Shown: positions 44,333-55,333, numbered from the stretch's first letter. The stretch: DNA of 64,000 nucleotides from VRUE01 sp963805455 (GCA_963805455.1 CAWDUJ010000010.1:1-64000), one strand, 5' to 3'. Numbers and translations are program-made. Notes: generated by a model not told the origin, from the sequence alone.

Positions 44333-46860
44333 ATCCCGATCACACGAACCCGGCTCGCCGCCGCCCTCGCCGCCCTTGCCCTCGGCGCATTCTCGCTGCG
44401 GTTTAAAAAGCTCCGCGTGCCGAAACCAAAGCGCCGATCGACTACTTCGAAGTCGAACCGTAGACCGCCAAAGACGGGGCTCACCCCAACATCCACAACC
44501 AGCTCTAGATAGGTAACCGCTACAACCAGCGCATCACGGCATAGAGCTGCGACTGCAAGGACGAGAAATACATCAGCATAGACATGCCGACCGGACTCAT
44601 CGACAATCCTCACGTGACACCGAAGCGCGCCGCCTCAGATATCGCCAATCTCGACTGCGCGCGCGAGAGCCAGATCGGCTTAGCGATCATCAACATCAAC
44701 GCCGAAAAGCCAGGATCATAAAACTTCAGTGTGATAGACGTCTACAACCTGGTTCCGCATCCTGGCGAGGCAGCACTTCACGCCTTCAACATCCCGCTGT
44801 TCAAATACCCGATCTTCGTTTCGATCAACGCGCGCACACACAGCGACTACGGACTCGAATCGACGCTGAAGAACATCACTCACTTGATGCTGCTCGACTT
44901 CGTCGAAATGGACCTCTGGGGAGTACCAGCATAGCCCGAAAACGATGTACACCGGCTGCCGGAAGGCTGGGAACCGTTCTTCGACGGGACCAATCCACCG
45001 ATGCCATCGAATGCGCCTCTGTAGCCCTTCTAGACAACCCGACGACCTGAGACAACCCGGACTGAACGCCACGGTACTGGAGACTTCATAAGAAGAAAAA
45101 GAAGAATAGATTGAAGACCCCTGGCCGGCGACGACGGGCTGCGACCAGCTCAGCTTCAATCCGAGCCTCTCCGCAACGCCGACGACGACGCAGACAGACA
45201 CAGCCTCTGGGCTAGAAATCGACCTAAGAGTACCGCAGTTACGAGCCCGAACACACCCTCCCCATCGGAGATCCGAGCCACGACGGTGACTCTGCCGGAA
45301 GGGTTCTCGATCAACCCAAACACTGCGGACGGCAAGACCGTCTGCCCTGACGCAAAACACGAGGTTCGGCACCTGTGAAGCCGCGCACTGCCCGGAGTCG
45401 TCGAAAGTCGGCACGCTGACGATCGACAGCTCGGCGCTCCCCGCGACCGATTCGGGGCTACATATATCTCGGAGATCGCAAGCCCGGTAATCGCTACCGG
45501 CTGATCCTCGCGCTGAACGGCTTCGAGATCCACGTCAAGATCGCGGGCTCAGGCAAATGGATACCGCAGACCGGCCAGCTCGAAGTCTAATTAGAGAACC
45601 TGCCACAGACACTGATCTCGGAGTTCGACCTGCACTTCTTCGGATCGGAGCGAGGGCTGATGGCGACGCCAGACTGAATGCGGCACCTACGCTTTAAGAG
45701 AACCTTAACGAGCTAGGACTCGTTACTATAGAAATAGGATTAGACGCAATTCTACTACGCTAGACTCCGATCTAAATGTAAGAACTCTGTACACAGCAGA
45801 AGCGAGCCTTCCTACAGCATACCATACCAAATCACAAAATACCGCCGGCGCTCATGCGCCGTTCTAGAATGACCCTGCGAGAAAAGACGAAGAACAGAAT
45901 CTGAGCGCGTTGAACGTCATGACGCCGCCGAGATTCTCGACGACTCTGGCTGACATCCCCTACTGCCCCGACATAGCGACTAGCGACCGCTCAACTTACT
46001 CAAAGGCTTTGCTGAAGCTTAGACGTGGATATAACGCTGATAGCCTGATCGAAGTCGACAGACCACAGGGCAGGAGAGAGAACGCACTACTCTCTAAATT
46101 GATGAGGAGAGTCTACTTCGATGACTATTACTGAGAGGAGATACTCAGATTGGATGTAGACACTATGACAGTGTAGAGACTATAAGACTTGGGCAACGTA
46201 GTGATATGAGATGAGATATAGGTCGAATAGAAGACTGCTGAGATGAAGACAGATCTCTGATATGCTGCAGAGGATATTAGAAGGAATATAGCTGAGAGCT
46301 CTGCTAGATCTTGTAAGACTTAGACTGCTATAACTTCACTCTCAACTAGACTAATAGAGACTAGCTAGCGATATGAGACGAGATAAAAGGCGCTGAAGGG
46401 GAGATGGCGACTCGAGAGTCTCACTACTAAGTAGATAACTGCAAGAATCTCACTTACGAGATAAAGCTAGACCTGAAGCTATACAGTGGCTTCGACCTAA
46501 AGCGCCGTAAGTACATCCTCGTTCGCTTCACGCTCTGACGGTAAATCCAATATCCGCCGCGCCGTGGTCGAGATGCCGAAGAACGAACTTCTCGACCAGG
46601 CCAACATCGACGCACTCTGCACCGTCGCAGTTCGCGGCGAACGCATGCCCGGCCCGACGTAGCTCGGCAGCGAAGTAGAAAAGAAGACGCTGCTCGAAGA
46701 CCAGCTGAGGGGCTCGGTCTACCTCGACTCCTCCAACAACAAACTGCCCGACCTCGTGGCCGAGCTGCGAGGCCAGATAGACTTCGAGCTGCGGGAGCGC
46801 ATCGATCAGGTAAAGGGCGCCCTGCGCAAGAACTTCGAGAGCGTTCCCGACGTAGAGATA
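44333..46860 (+). pseudogene. B1: degraded paralog of the 51.5-54.3 kb secreted protein
   Basis: The likely start has become ATC at 44333 (PITRTRLAAALAALALGA follows). Segments align in order with B2. Examples are NRYNQRI, MPTGLIDNPHVTPK, FVEMDLWGVPA, VTLPEGFSINPNTADGKTVC, NRYRLILALNGFEIHVKIAG and FFGSERGLMATP; near the end are MPKNELLDQANIDALC and NNKLPDLVAELRGQIDFELR. Spacing between the LMATP and LDQ landmarks (about 300 codons) equals that in B2, so there is no large deletion. In-frame TAG and TAA codons are frequent, and 45,700-46,440 has drifted to much lower GC with almost no recognisable protein. The C-terminus runs into the C-poor tract. Confidence 0.75.
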
Positions 46861-48180
46861 TAAGAATAAAGGTTAGATTTAGAGAGTGAATCAAGAAAGG
46901 AATGATAGAGAAATAAGAAAGAAAGTGAGAGAAGGAGAGAAAGAATAGGGTAGAGATGGAGAGATAGAAAAAAGATAGAGAGAAAAAATAGGTGAGATTG
47001 GAAGATAGGTGAGAGAAGGAGAAAAAGAAATAGAAGAGAGAGAAAATAAGAAGATAATTAGATATAAATTAAGAGATGTATAAATAGGTATGTGTTTGGA
47101 AGATATAGGGAGATTATTGTTATAGGTAGATGGGGTTTATGATATGTAGTGGAAAAAGAAATAGCTATATTAGAATTAAAAAGGTTAAGAATAGAAAGGT
47201 GGTGGTTAAAAAAAAGATGATTATAAGATAGATGTAGAAAAGAAAAATGGAAGAGTATATGTAGGTAATAGAGAAAAAGGGATAAAGATATAAAAATTAA
47301 AAGATAAAGGTAATGATAATGATTTATAAGATATGGAAATGGATGGTTAGATAGTATTATATGTAGGAGAAAAAGAAAAAAGAGATTGAGAGATGAAGAA
47401 GATAAAAGTGGAAAACTAAGGAGAGATGAAAAAGGGTAGGATATAAGTATAGAAAAAATTTATAGATTATAATATATAGGTCTAAGAAAAGAGAGATAGG
47501 GAGATAGGAGGTAATTAAATGATAGAGAAAGGTAAAAAAGATATAGATGTAGAATAGTATAAAGGGAAATTATGGGATAGAAAAGTATAATTGATAGGTA
47601 AAGTATAATATTAAAAGTAGGAAGGAGTAGAGAAAAAGAAAGAAGTAGATATAAGAGAGTTAGAGGAAGGTTTAAGGGATTGAGATTTAGATATAGAAGA
47701 AGAAGGTAAAATATAAAAATAAGAGAATGGTAGAGGTAAAGGTAAGTTAAATAAGAAAGGAGAACTATTATAAAAGATATAGGGGGTAGGTTTAAAGTTA
47801 GAGGTAGAATAGATATAAGGTAAATTCTTCTCGAAGGGGTTAGGTAAGAAGATGGAGTAAGAATATAAAGGAGAATTATTGAGAGGTTTCTATCTCTATG
47901 GCTAGAAGAAAGGTATAGATGTGAAAGGGGTAAATGGTAGGATATATATAAGATAAGATAAGAATGTGAAGATATAAAAGATGGGAGATATAGTAGTATT
48001 GTATGAAGATAAAAAAGAATTATAGTAGGAAATAGGGAAGAATAGTTTGAATATAAAAGATAATATAAAAAAAGGTGGTGTAGATAATAAGGTATGTAAA
48101 TAAAAGTAAGGTTAGTAGGTGTATTAAGGTTATAAGGTATATTGAGCTGAGGGTGAGTAGAGCTAGGGAAGATAGGAAAT
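46861..48180 (+). other. Cytosine-depleted tract replacing the B1 end and A3 start
   Basis: By hand count this 1,320-base stretch contains about 14 C, while G stays near a quarter to a third and A is dominant. The flanks are about 35 per cent C. At its left edge the B1 frame continues as VPDVEI...FRLDLE...RK, matching the F-L-L-GGKKG C-terminal pattern of the family. At its right edge, frame 2 from 47,921 (KGVNGRIYI, GDIVVLYED, GGVDNK) runs without an indel into EVSADLCGL of A3 at 48,180. So the tract looks like coding DNA in which C has been swapped for A or T. It holds no intact gene or RNA that I can see. Artefact versus biology is discussed in the findings. Confidence 0.85.
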
Positions 48181-51100
48181 AGAGGTAAGCGCCGACCTCT
48201 GCGGGCTGCGGCAGGGTTCCACCTACCACTACCGGATCGATGTCGGCAACGCGAACGGGACGCTGAAGACTGTCGACGAGACGTTCACGCTCTCGGCGCC
48301 GCCGGAAGTAGGCGGGCTCTACGTCTCCGACGTCCATTCCGACAGCGCGATAGTACACGGGCTCGTCAACTCCGAAGGGGCGCCGACTACCTTCCACGTC
48401 GACTACGGGACCGAGGACTGCCTCGCCAACGCGGGGGCCTGCACCTCATCGCCGGAGACGGCGAGCATCGGCGGCGGGCTCAGCTCGACTCCTGTCAGCG
48501 CTCTGCTGGAGGGGCTGCAGTCGGGGACTCAGTACCACTACGTCCTCGTCGCGACCAACCAGAGCGGGACGTCGAAGAGCTCCGATTTCACCTTCACCAC
48601 CTTCCCGTTCACGGCCGTCCTCGAGGACCAGTGCCAGAACGCCCACGTCCGCCAGCAGACGGGCGGCGCTCTGCTTCCCGACTGCCGCTCATACGAGCTC
48701 GTCTCGGCGCTTGACGCGGGCGGGTACGACGTCGAGTCCTATCTGGTTCCAGGCCAGGAACCGTACGGCAGCTACGCGCTGGCCTCGACTCCCTCGCGGG
48801 TCCTCTACGGGGTGCACGACGGCGCCATCCCGGGCACCAACCACCCGACCAACAACGGCCTCGACCCCTACATCGCGACTCGCGGGGAGAACGGTTGGAG
48901 CACGGTCTACGTCGGAATCCCCGCCAACCTGCCCTACTCGAAATCCTTCGCCTCGACTCTCGATGGCGCAGACAGCCGTTTGGAAAACTTCGCCTTCGGC
49001 GGCCCCGAAATCTGCTCGCTCTGCTTCCCGGACGGCAGCACCGGGATCTCGGTACGGCGCGCAGACGGCAGCCTCGTACAGGGCATGAGCGGCTCAGAAG
49101 ACCAGGGACCGTGTGCGAACGCGGACATACTGGTCAAGAAGCGCTTCTCGGCAGATGGCAGCCATCTCGTCTTCGGCTCGACGTCCGAATTCGTCGAAGA
49201 AGCTGGCAGCTCGGCGATCTACGACAGAAAACTGGCGACCGGGACCACCAGCGACATCTCGAGGCTCCCGAACGGCGACTAGATCCCGTGTCTGATGCAG
49301 TGCGACAGCGACGGGCTCGCAGAGCTCGATATATCGGCCGACGGGTACCGGAACGTGATCGGGAAGCTGGTCGATGTCGACTGAGCCGGCAATGGGAACT
49401 GGAACTTCTGCATGAACGTCGACGACGCCGACGCCTAGATCGACCTGATGCCGGGGGCTGAGCGCGGCGCCTCGGCGCTCTACGACGGGATGACCGGCGA
49501 CGGCTCGATCGCCTATCTGACCAGCGCAGAACAGCTCACCGGGGACGACACCGACTCCAGCGCAGACATCTTCCGCGCCGACGTCAGCGGCGGCGCCGCG
49601 ACATTCTCGCGGGTCTCCAACGGCTCCGGAGGGTCGGGTGACAGCGACTCCTGCGAACAGGTCGGCAACTCGGCCAACGAAGAATGGAACGCCGTTGCCG
49701 GGAACGCCGGGGACTGCTCGGCGGTCGCGATCGGCGGCGGTGGCGGGGTCGCCTCTGACTCGGGGACCATCTACTTCCTCAGCGCGGAGCTGCTCGACGG
49801 GGCCGCGAACGGGACAGAGAACGCACCGAACCTCTACATGGCAGAGCTGGGGTCGGGCTCGCACTTCGTCGCGACTCTGGAGTCGAGCCTGACCGGCTCG
49901 CAGACCCCGGTCGAATTCCATCGCTACAGCCATAGCTTCGGCGCCGCTCAGAACGCGCAGTTCGTCGCCGCCGATGCCTCCGGGGGCCCCTCCGACGGTG
50001 ACATCTACGTCGCCGACAACAGCTCCCATGTTGTCCGCAAGTACGACTCGGCAGGCAACCTGATCACGAGCTGGGGCAACGGCGGAGTACTGAACGGATC
50101 GACGACGCCGGCCGGGCTCTTCAGCCAGATCTCGGGCATCGCGGTCGGGCTCGATGGCACTCTCAACGTCGCGACATTCGTCAACCTCAACGGCAACTCG
50201 GACCTGTTCCGCTTCAATCAGGACGGCGGCTATGACTCCGACGCCAGCCTCGAAGAGGCGGTGGCGCAGATCGGGATCAGCGTCGACTCTCTCGGCCGCG
50301 TCTACTACAACGGCTTCTACGAACAGATCGTCTGGCGCTGGGAAGAAGGCAGCGGCTCGACTCGGATCAGCACCTGGGTCTACGAATCGAGCCAGAAGAG
50401 CGGTCTCGCCGTCGACTCGGACAGCGGCGACCTCTACGTCAACTTCGGCGGCGAGTCGATCGCCCGCTACTCGTTCGACTCCTCGAACCAGGTGATCCAG
50501 GGCGATGGCTCTTCCTGTCACAGCAACGGCGACTAGACCGAAGAATTCGCCGCGGCCGAGGTCTCCAACGCGAAGGGCCTCGCCGTCGACTCTGGCAACG
50601 GAGACTTCTACGTCGACCAGGGCAACTGTGTCCTTCGCTTCGACAAAGCCGGCCAGCGCGCGCGCGGCTCGGACAACGGCGCCGCCGAGCTCGGCGACTG
50701 GAGCAGCGTCGCGATCTCCGGCGACGGCTCCCTCTACGCCAACAACACGACGCAGAGCGGGGCCAACGTCGCCGCCTTCTCGCCCCTCTCGCTGGCCCCG
50801 GAACAGAGCACGGACAACGCGGCCATCGTCGACGCGGTCAACGATGCCGGCACCCGCCACACGGCCGATTTCCAGGTGGCGCCGGGCGGCGAGGACGCCG
50901 CGTTCTCGGCCGCGATCCCGTTCACCGGCTACGACAACAACGGCCATTCCGAGGTCGTCCGCTACGACGCCCCGGGAGACGAACTCGCCTGTGCCTCCTG
51001 CAACCCGACGAACGCCCGGGCGACCGGAGACGCGCGGTTGGCGACGAACGGGCTCAGCCTCACCGATGACGGCCGGGTCTTCTTCAACACGACCGATGCG

Positions 51101-51552
51101 CTGGCTCCGCGCGACCTCGACAACAAGGTGGACGCCTATGAGTGGGCGGACGGCACGGTCAGCCTGATCTCGACCGGGATCAGCTGCTTCGACTCCTCGC
51201 TCCTCGGCGTCAGCGCCGACGGCACCGATGCCTACTTCTTCACCCGTGACGTCCTCGTGCCCCAGGATCACAACCGTGAGCTGGTCAAGATCTACGACGC
51301 CCGCGAACTCGGGGGCTTCCCGAACCTGCCGCCGCCGGTCCCCTGCAAGGCCTCGGACGAGTGCCATGGCGCCGGGACCGAGGCGCCGGCGCCGGCGAAC
51401 GTCAACTCCCTGGCCGGCACCAAGGGGAACGAAAAGAGCGCGAAGCTGGCCAAGAAGCCGAACAAGTGCAAGCACGGCCGCGCCAAGAAGCGCCACGGCA
51501 AGCGCTGCGCCAAGAAGCACCGAAGAAGAACAGGAAGAGGGGATCCCGATGA
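48181..51552 (+). pseudogene. A3: third propeller/FN3 paralog with in-frame stops
   Basis: One frame runs from the C-poor tract to about 51,530, interrupted only by TAG 49280, TGA 49382, TAG 49436 and TAG 50534. Near 51,530 a shift leads to the TGA at 51550. Content in order is two FN3-like modules (STYHYRIDVGNANG, TQYHYVLVATNQSG), VRQQTGGALLPDCRSYELVS, a PD40-like propeller, and an inserted NHL-type stretch (GDIYVADNSSHVVRKYDSAG). More PD40 blades (DGRVFFNTTDALAPRDLDNK) and the basic tail follow. Its 3' end overlaps the B2 start (ATGA). The protein would exceed 1,400 residues if the N-terminus were restored. Confidence 0.78.
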
Positions 51553-54283
51553 GGCTGCGGGCAATCACGGCCGCGCTTGCGGCGACGGCGATGTTGCTGA
51601 TCCTGGCCGGCCCGGCGCAGGCGACGCAGACGATCGAATCCTTCTCGACGAGCTCGACCGAGAGCCAGGCCGGTGGCCATCCGGACATCGGCATGACCTT
51701 CGAACTCGAAGACCCGGGAGAACCGGAGGCGGCTGAGAACGTGACGCTGAACACGCCGGAAGGGATCTTCGGCAACCCGCAACGCGATCACCGAAGTGCA
51801 CCTCGGTCGATTTCGCCTAGGAATCGCTGCCCCTCGATCCTCGCAGGCGGGTCTGATCACGATCCAGGCCAGCTACGAACGGCGACCCCAACGCGCTGCT
51901 GGGGACGGCGCCGATCTACGACATCGTGACACGGGGGTGAGGAGACGGCACTGTTCGCCTTCATCGTCCCGATCCTGAACATCCCGATGAAGATCCCGGT
52001 CGCGGTCCGCACCGCCGACGACTACGGGCTGCGCTTCACCGTCTCTGAGATGACCCAGACTGACGCCGCTGGCAGGCGCCGACCTGACCTTCTGGGGCTT
52101 CCGGCCGCATCCACAGCCACGATGGCGAGCGCTTCCCGAAAGGGAGCGCCGGGCGCCCGGCCGGCTGCGCGGCGGTCGCCGACACGAGCTGTCTCGCGAC
52201 GCCGACTCCGGCGGTGGTCACGGTCCATCCGCTGATCGAGAACCCGACGACCTGCAGTGGCGAGCCGCTGGTCACCAGACTGAGCGTGCAGACCTACCAG
52301 GACCCCGAGAACTCCTCCGAAGCGGAGAGCAGCTACCCGGCGGTCACCGGCTGCGAGAAAGAGCTCTTCAAGCCGCTGCTCTACGTCAAGCCGACCTCGA
52401 CCGAGGCCGATTCAGCCTCCGGCCTCGACATCAGCATCAACGACCAGCAGTTCCTCGGCTTCGCCGCCTCGCCGGCCCAGGTGCGCTCAGCGAAGATCGA
52501 CTTCCCACCTGGCCTGACGGTCAACCCCGACGCCGCCGACGGCCAGAGCGCCTGCAGTGACGCCCAGGCCCACTTCGGCACCGAGGGGCCGGCGGAGTGC
52601 CCGGACCAGGCCAAGATCGGGACGATCTCGATCACCTCTCCGGCGCTGGCCGGCCCGCTGGGGGGGTCCCTCTACTTCGGCGAACCGAAGCCCGGCGACC
52701 AGTACCGGCTGATCATGGCCGTGAGCGGTTTCGGGATCAACGCAAAGCTGATCGGCTCGTTCCGACCCGACCCCGTGACCGGTCAGATCACCGCCGTCTT
52801 CGATGACCTTCCGCAGGTGCCGTTCGATCAGTTCAACGTCCACCTCTTCGCCTCCGACCGGGGGATGCTGGCGACGCCGACCACCTGCCGGGTCTACAGC
52901 AGCGAAGGGACCTTCCGCTCCTGGAACGACTCGCTCCCGACGTGGAAATCGACCCCGATCTTCAGCATCGACTCCGGTCCGAACGGCAGTGAGTGCCCGG
53001 GCCAGGCGCGCCCGTTCCAGCCGCGCCTCGCGGCCGGTACGACGAACACCGTCGGCGGCGCCTTCAGCGGCTTCAGCCTCCAGCTCGACCGCGACGACGG
53101 CGACCAGTTCCTCGGTGACCTGAACTTCACGATGCCGCCCGGCCTGACCGGCAGCCTGCGAGGCATCCCGTACTGCTCGGAGGCGGCGATCACGGCCGCG
53201 GCAAGCCGCCTCGGCCGGGCCGAGCTGGCGGCGCCGAGCTGCCCGGGCGCGTCGCAGATCGGGACCACGAACGTCGCTGCCGGACCTGGCTCGCATCCGT
53301 TCCATGCGGTCGGGCGGATGTACCTCGCGGGGCCGTTCAAGGGCGCGCCGCTCTCGCTGGTTGCGATCACGCCGGCCCTCGCCGGTCCCTATGACTACGG
53401 AGTGGTGGTCGTCAGGGTCGCGATCGAAGTCGACCAGCTCGATGCCCATGTCCGCGCCGTCTCCGACACGGTCCCCTCGATCATCGGCGGGGTGCCGATC
53501 CGGATGCGCTCGATCCGGGTCAACATCGACCGCCCGAACTTCATGATCAACCCGACCAACTGCTCTCCCTTCTCAATCGACTCGCAGGGAATCGGCGACC
53601 AGGGCACCGTCGCCTCGTTCAGCTCCTACTACCACGCCGACAACTGCGCCAGCCTCGGTTTCAAGCCGAAGATGACGATGAAGCAGCTCGGCGGCCATAA
53701 GGCGACCAAGCGCAGCCGCAACCCGGAAATCCAGATCGACCTCCGGACCCGCCGGGGCGATGCCAACATCGGATCGCTGGCGGTCACCCTCTCGAGCGCC
53801 TACGCGATCGACCAGCGCCACCTCGCGAATCTCTGCAGCGAGGCTGAGCTCGCGGCATCTCACTGTGCCGGCCGCAACCCGATCGGTGTCGCCTCGACCG
53901 AAACACCGCTGCTCGACCAGCCGTTGAAGGGCCCCGTCTACGCGGTGTCCGGCACCGGCGGGCTGCCGCGGCTCGCCTTCATCCTTGCCGGCCAGGTGAC
54001 GCTGATCCCCCGTGCCGACGCCAGCACCGACGCCAAGGGGCGCCTCCAGACCTCGGTCCCGGTGATCCCAGACGCCCCGATCGGCCATTTCCGCCTCAAG
54101 GTCTTCGGCGGCAAACGCGGCTACCTCGTCAACACCAGGGATGTCTGTGTCCACCGGCCGGTGACGCAGGTCAGCTACGTCGCCCAGAACGGCCGACGCC
54201 TGACCCAGCACCTCAAGGTCCAGGCCCCGTGCGGCGGCAAGGCCGGCAAGAGCGCGAAGAAGCGTCACGCCCACCGCAACTAG
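51549..54283 (+). pseudogene. B2: secreted paralog, frameshifted near the N-terminus, intact after 52,214
   Basis: ATG 51549 gives the signal peptide (MRLRAITAALAATAMLLILA) and TIESFSTSSTESQAGGHPDI in frame. Between about 51,780 and 52,214 the homologous protein can be followed only by switching frames at least six times (LITIQASYE, LFAFIVPILNIPMKIPVAVR, DDYGLRFTVSEMTQ). From 52,214 a clean 689-residue frame continues with VNPDAADGQSACSDAQAHFG, GSLYFGEPKPGDQYRLIMAV and LNFTMPPGLTGSLRG, ending in the basic HAHRN tail. The family is long, secreted and beta-rich, recurs in Thermoleophilia genomes and has no function known to me. If the early shifts are consensus errors, this is a normal gene of about 910 residues. 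Confidence 0.75.
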
Positions 54284-54292
54284 GGACCCCCG

Positions 54293-54418
54293 CTAGTCGA
54301 CGATCTTGAAGGCGACGCTGCGCGGCTTCGAGCGGTTGCCGGCGGCGTCGGTGGCGGTCGCGCTGAGGCGGTAGTGGCCCACCCGCTCGTTCGTCCCCAA
54401 ACGCCTCGAACTCACCCG
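54293..54418 (-). pseudogene. Isolated C-terminal fragment of an Ig/FN3-like domain
   Basis: On the minus strand about 41 codons read RLGTNERVGHYRLSATATD and AAGNRSKPRSVAFKIVD, then TAG (54293-54295). This is the standard last strand pair of a secreted Ig-like domain. The upstream part is missing, because the next 30 bases lead straight into the end of the hydroxyacyl-CoA dehydrogenase gene. It is a scar of a deleted or rearranged surface-protein gene at the edge of the array. Confidence 0.6.
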
Positions 54419-54446
54419 ATGAGTCGATGAAATGCGGCGGTGCCCG

Positions 54447-55274
54447 CTAGTCGTATGTATAGAAGCCGGCGCCGCTCTTGCGCCCGAGCTTGCCCTCGCC
54501 GGCCATCTGGACCATCAGTCCAGGCGGCTTGTGGTTCGGCTCTTCGGAGTCGGCGTGGAGGGCGTCGCCGATCGCCTCGGCGACGTCGAGCCCGACGAAG
54601 TCGAGCAGCGCCAGGGGCCCCATCGGGTGGCCGGCGCCGAGCTTCATGCAGGCGTCGACCTCGCCGGCCTCCATCCCGGTGCGCTCCATCAGGCGCACGG
54701 CGTCGAAGAGGTAGGGGAAGAGGAGGCGGTTGACGACGAACCCGGCCTGGTCGGGAACCACGACCGCGGTCTTGCCGAGCGCCGCGCACCAGGCCAGCGC
54801 CCGCTCGCGCGACTCCTCGGCGACGCCGTCGAGGAAGCAGACCTCGACCAGTTTCATCCGCGGCACCGGGTTGAAGACGTGGAGGCCGTAGAGCTGCTCC
54901 GGGATCCCGGCGGTGATCGCGATCTCGGCGACGCTCAGCGAGGAGGTCGTGCTCGCGAGGTCGGCATTCGGACAGGCCTCAGCGACCGCGCTCAGCACCT
55001 CGCCCTTCGGCTCGATCTCCTCGATCACCGCCTCGACGACGACGTCGCACTCTGCGAGGTCCTTGGGGTCGGTCGTGACCCGCAGCCGCGAGGGCTCGGC
55101 GCCGTCGATCTTGGCGCAGGCGGCGACGACTTTCTCCTCGGCCCGCCAGGCCGAGGCCTCGCTGCGGGCGAGCAGGATCGTGTCGGCGGTCGTCGTCGCG
55201 ACCGCCGCCAGACCGGTCGCGATCGCGCCGCTGCCGGCAATCCCCGGCGCCTCATAGCCCTTGCCCGCGCTCAT
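54447..55274 (-). CDS. 3-hydroxyacyl-CoA (3-hydroxybutyryl-CoA) dehydrogenase
   Basis: This 275-residue protein has a Rossmann opening (IAGSGAIATGLAAVA), slightly altered from GxGxMG. The family signatures are VVVEAVIEEIEPKG, DLASTTSSLSVAEIA, LHVFNPVPRMKLVEV with the catalytic His, GFVVNRLLFPYLFDAV, and HPMGPLALLDFVGLDV. It oxidises 3-hydroxyacyl-CoA to 3-oxoacyl-CoA with NAD. The divergent gene is a thiolase, the next step of beta-oxidation, and a palindrome lies in the shared promoter. The length is normal for Hbd/FadB2. Confidence 0.92.
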   Translation of the reverse strand: MSAGKGYEAPGIAGSGAIATGLAAVATTTADTILLARSEASAWRAEEKVVAACAKIDGAEPSRLRVTTDPKDLAECDVVVEAVIEEIEPKGEVLSAVAEACPNADLASTTSSLSVAEIAITAGIPEQLYGLHVFNPVPRMKLVEVCFLDGVAEESRERALAWCAALGKTAVVVPDQAGFVVNRLLFPYLFDAVRLMERTGMEAGEVDACMKLGAGHPMGPLALLDFVGLDVAEAIGDALHADSEEPNHKPPGLMVQMAGEGKLGRKSGAGFYTYD

Positions 55275-55333
55275 CTAGGTCGGGTTCCTATCAGAAGCTC
55301 CGGGGCTGTGTGATACCCGTCAAGCGACTGGCT

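Noticed and set aside
46861..47820. Purine-rich tract as a microsatellite or CRISPR-like repeat
   Set aside because: No fixed period or repeated unit with spacers is visible. The GA-rich look follows from loss of C.
46861..48180. Foreign low-GC DNA, such as a phage, plasmid or eukaryotic insert
   Set aside because: Low-GC DNA loses G and C alike. Here only C is missing, and both edges continue the neighbouring paralog frames.
46861..48180. Diversity-generating retroelement target or other programmed hypermutation
   Set aside because: DGRs change A positions and need a template repeat and reverse transcriptase. Neither is present, and the changed base here is C.
48181..50536. TAG recoded as a sense codon
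   Set aside because: Three TAG interrupt A3, but TAG ends intact genes in the window (for example A1 at 40923 and B2 at 54281) and no suppressor tRNA is present. Damage to the sequence explains them better.
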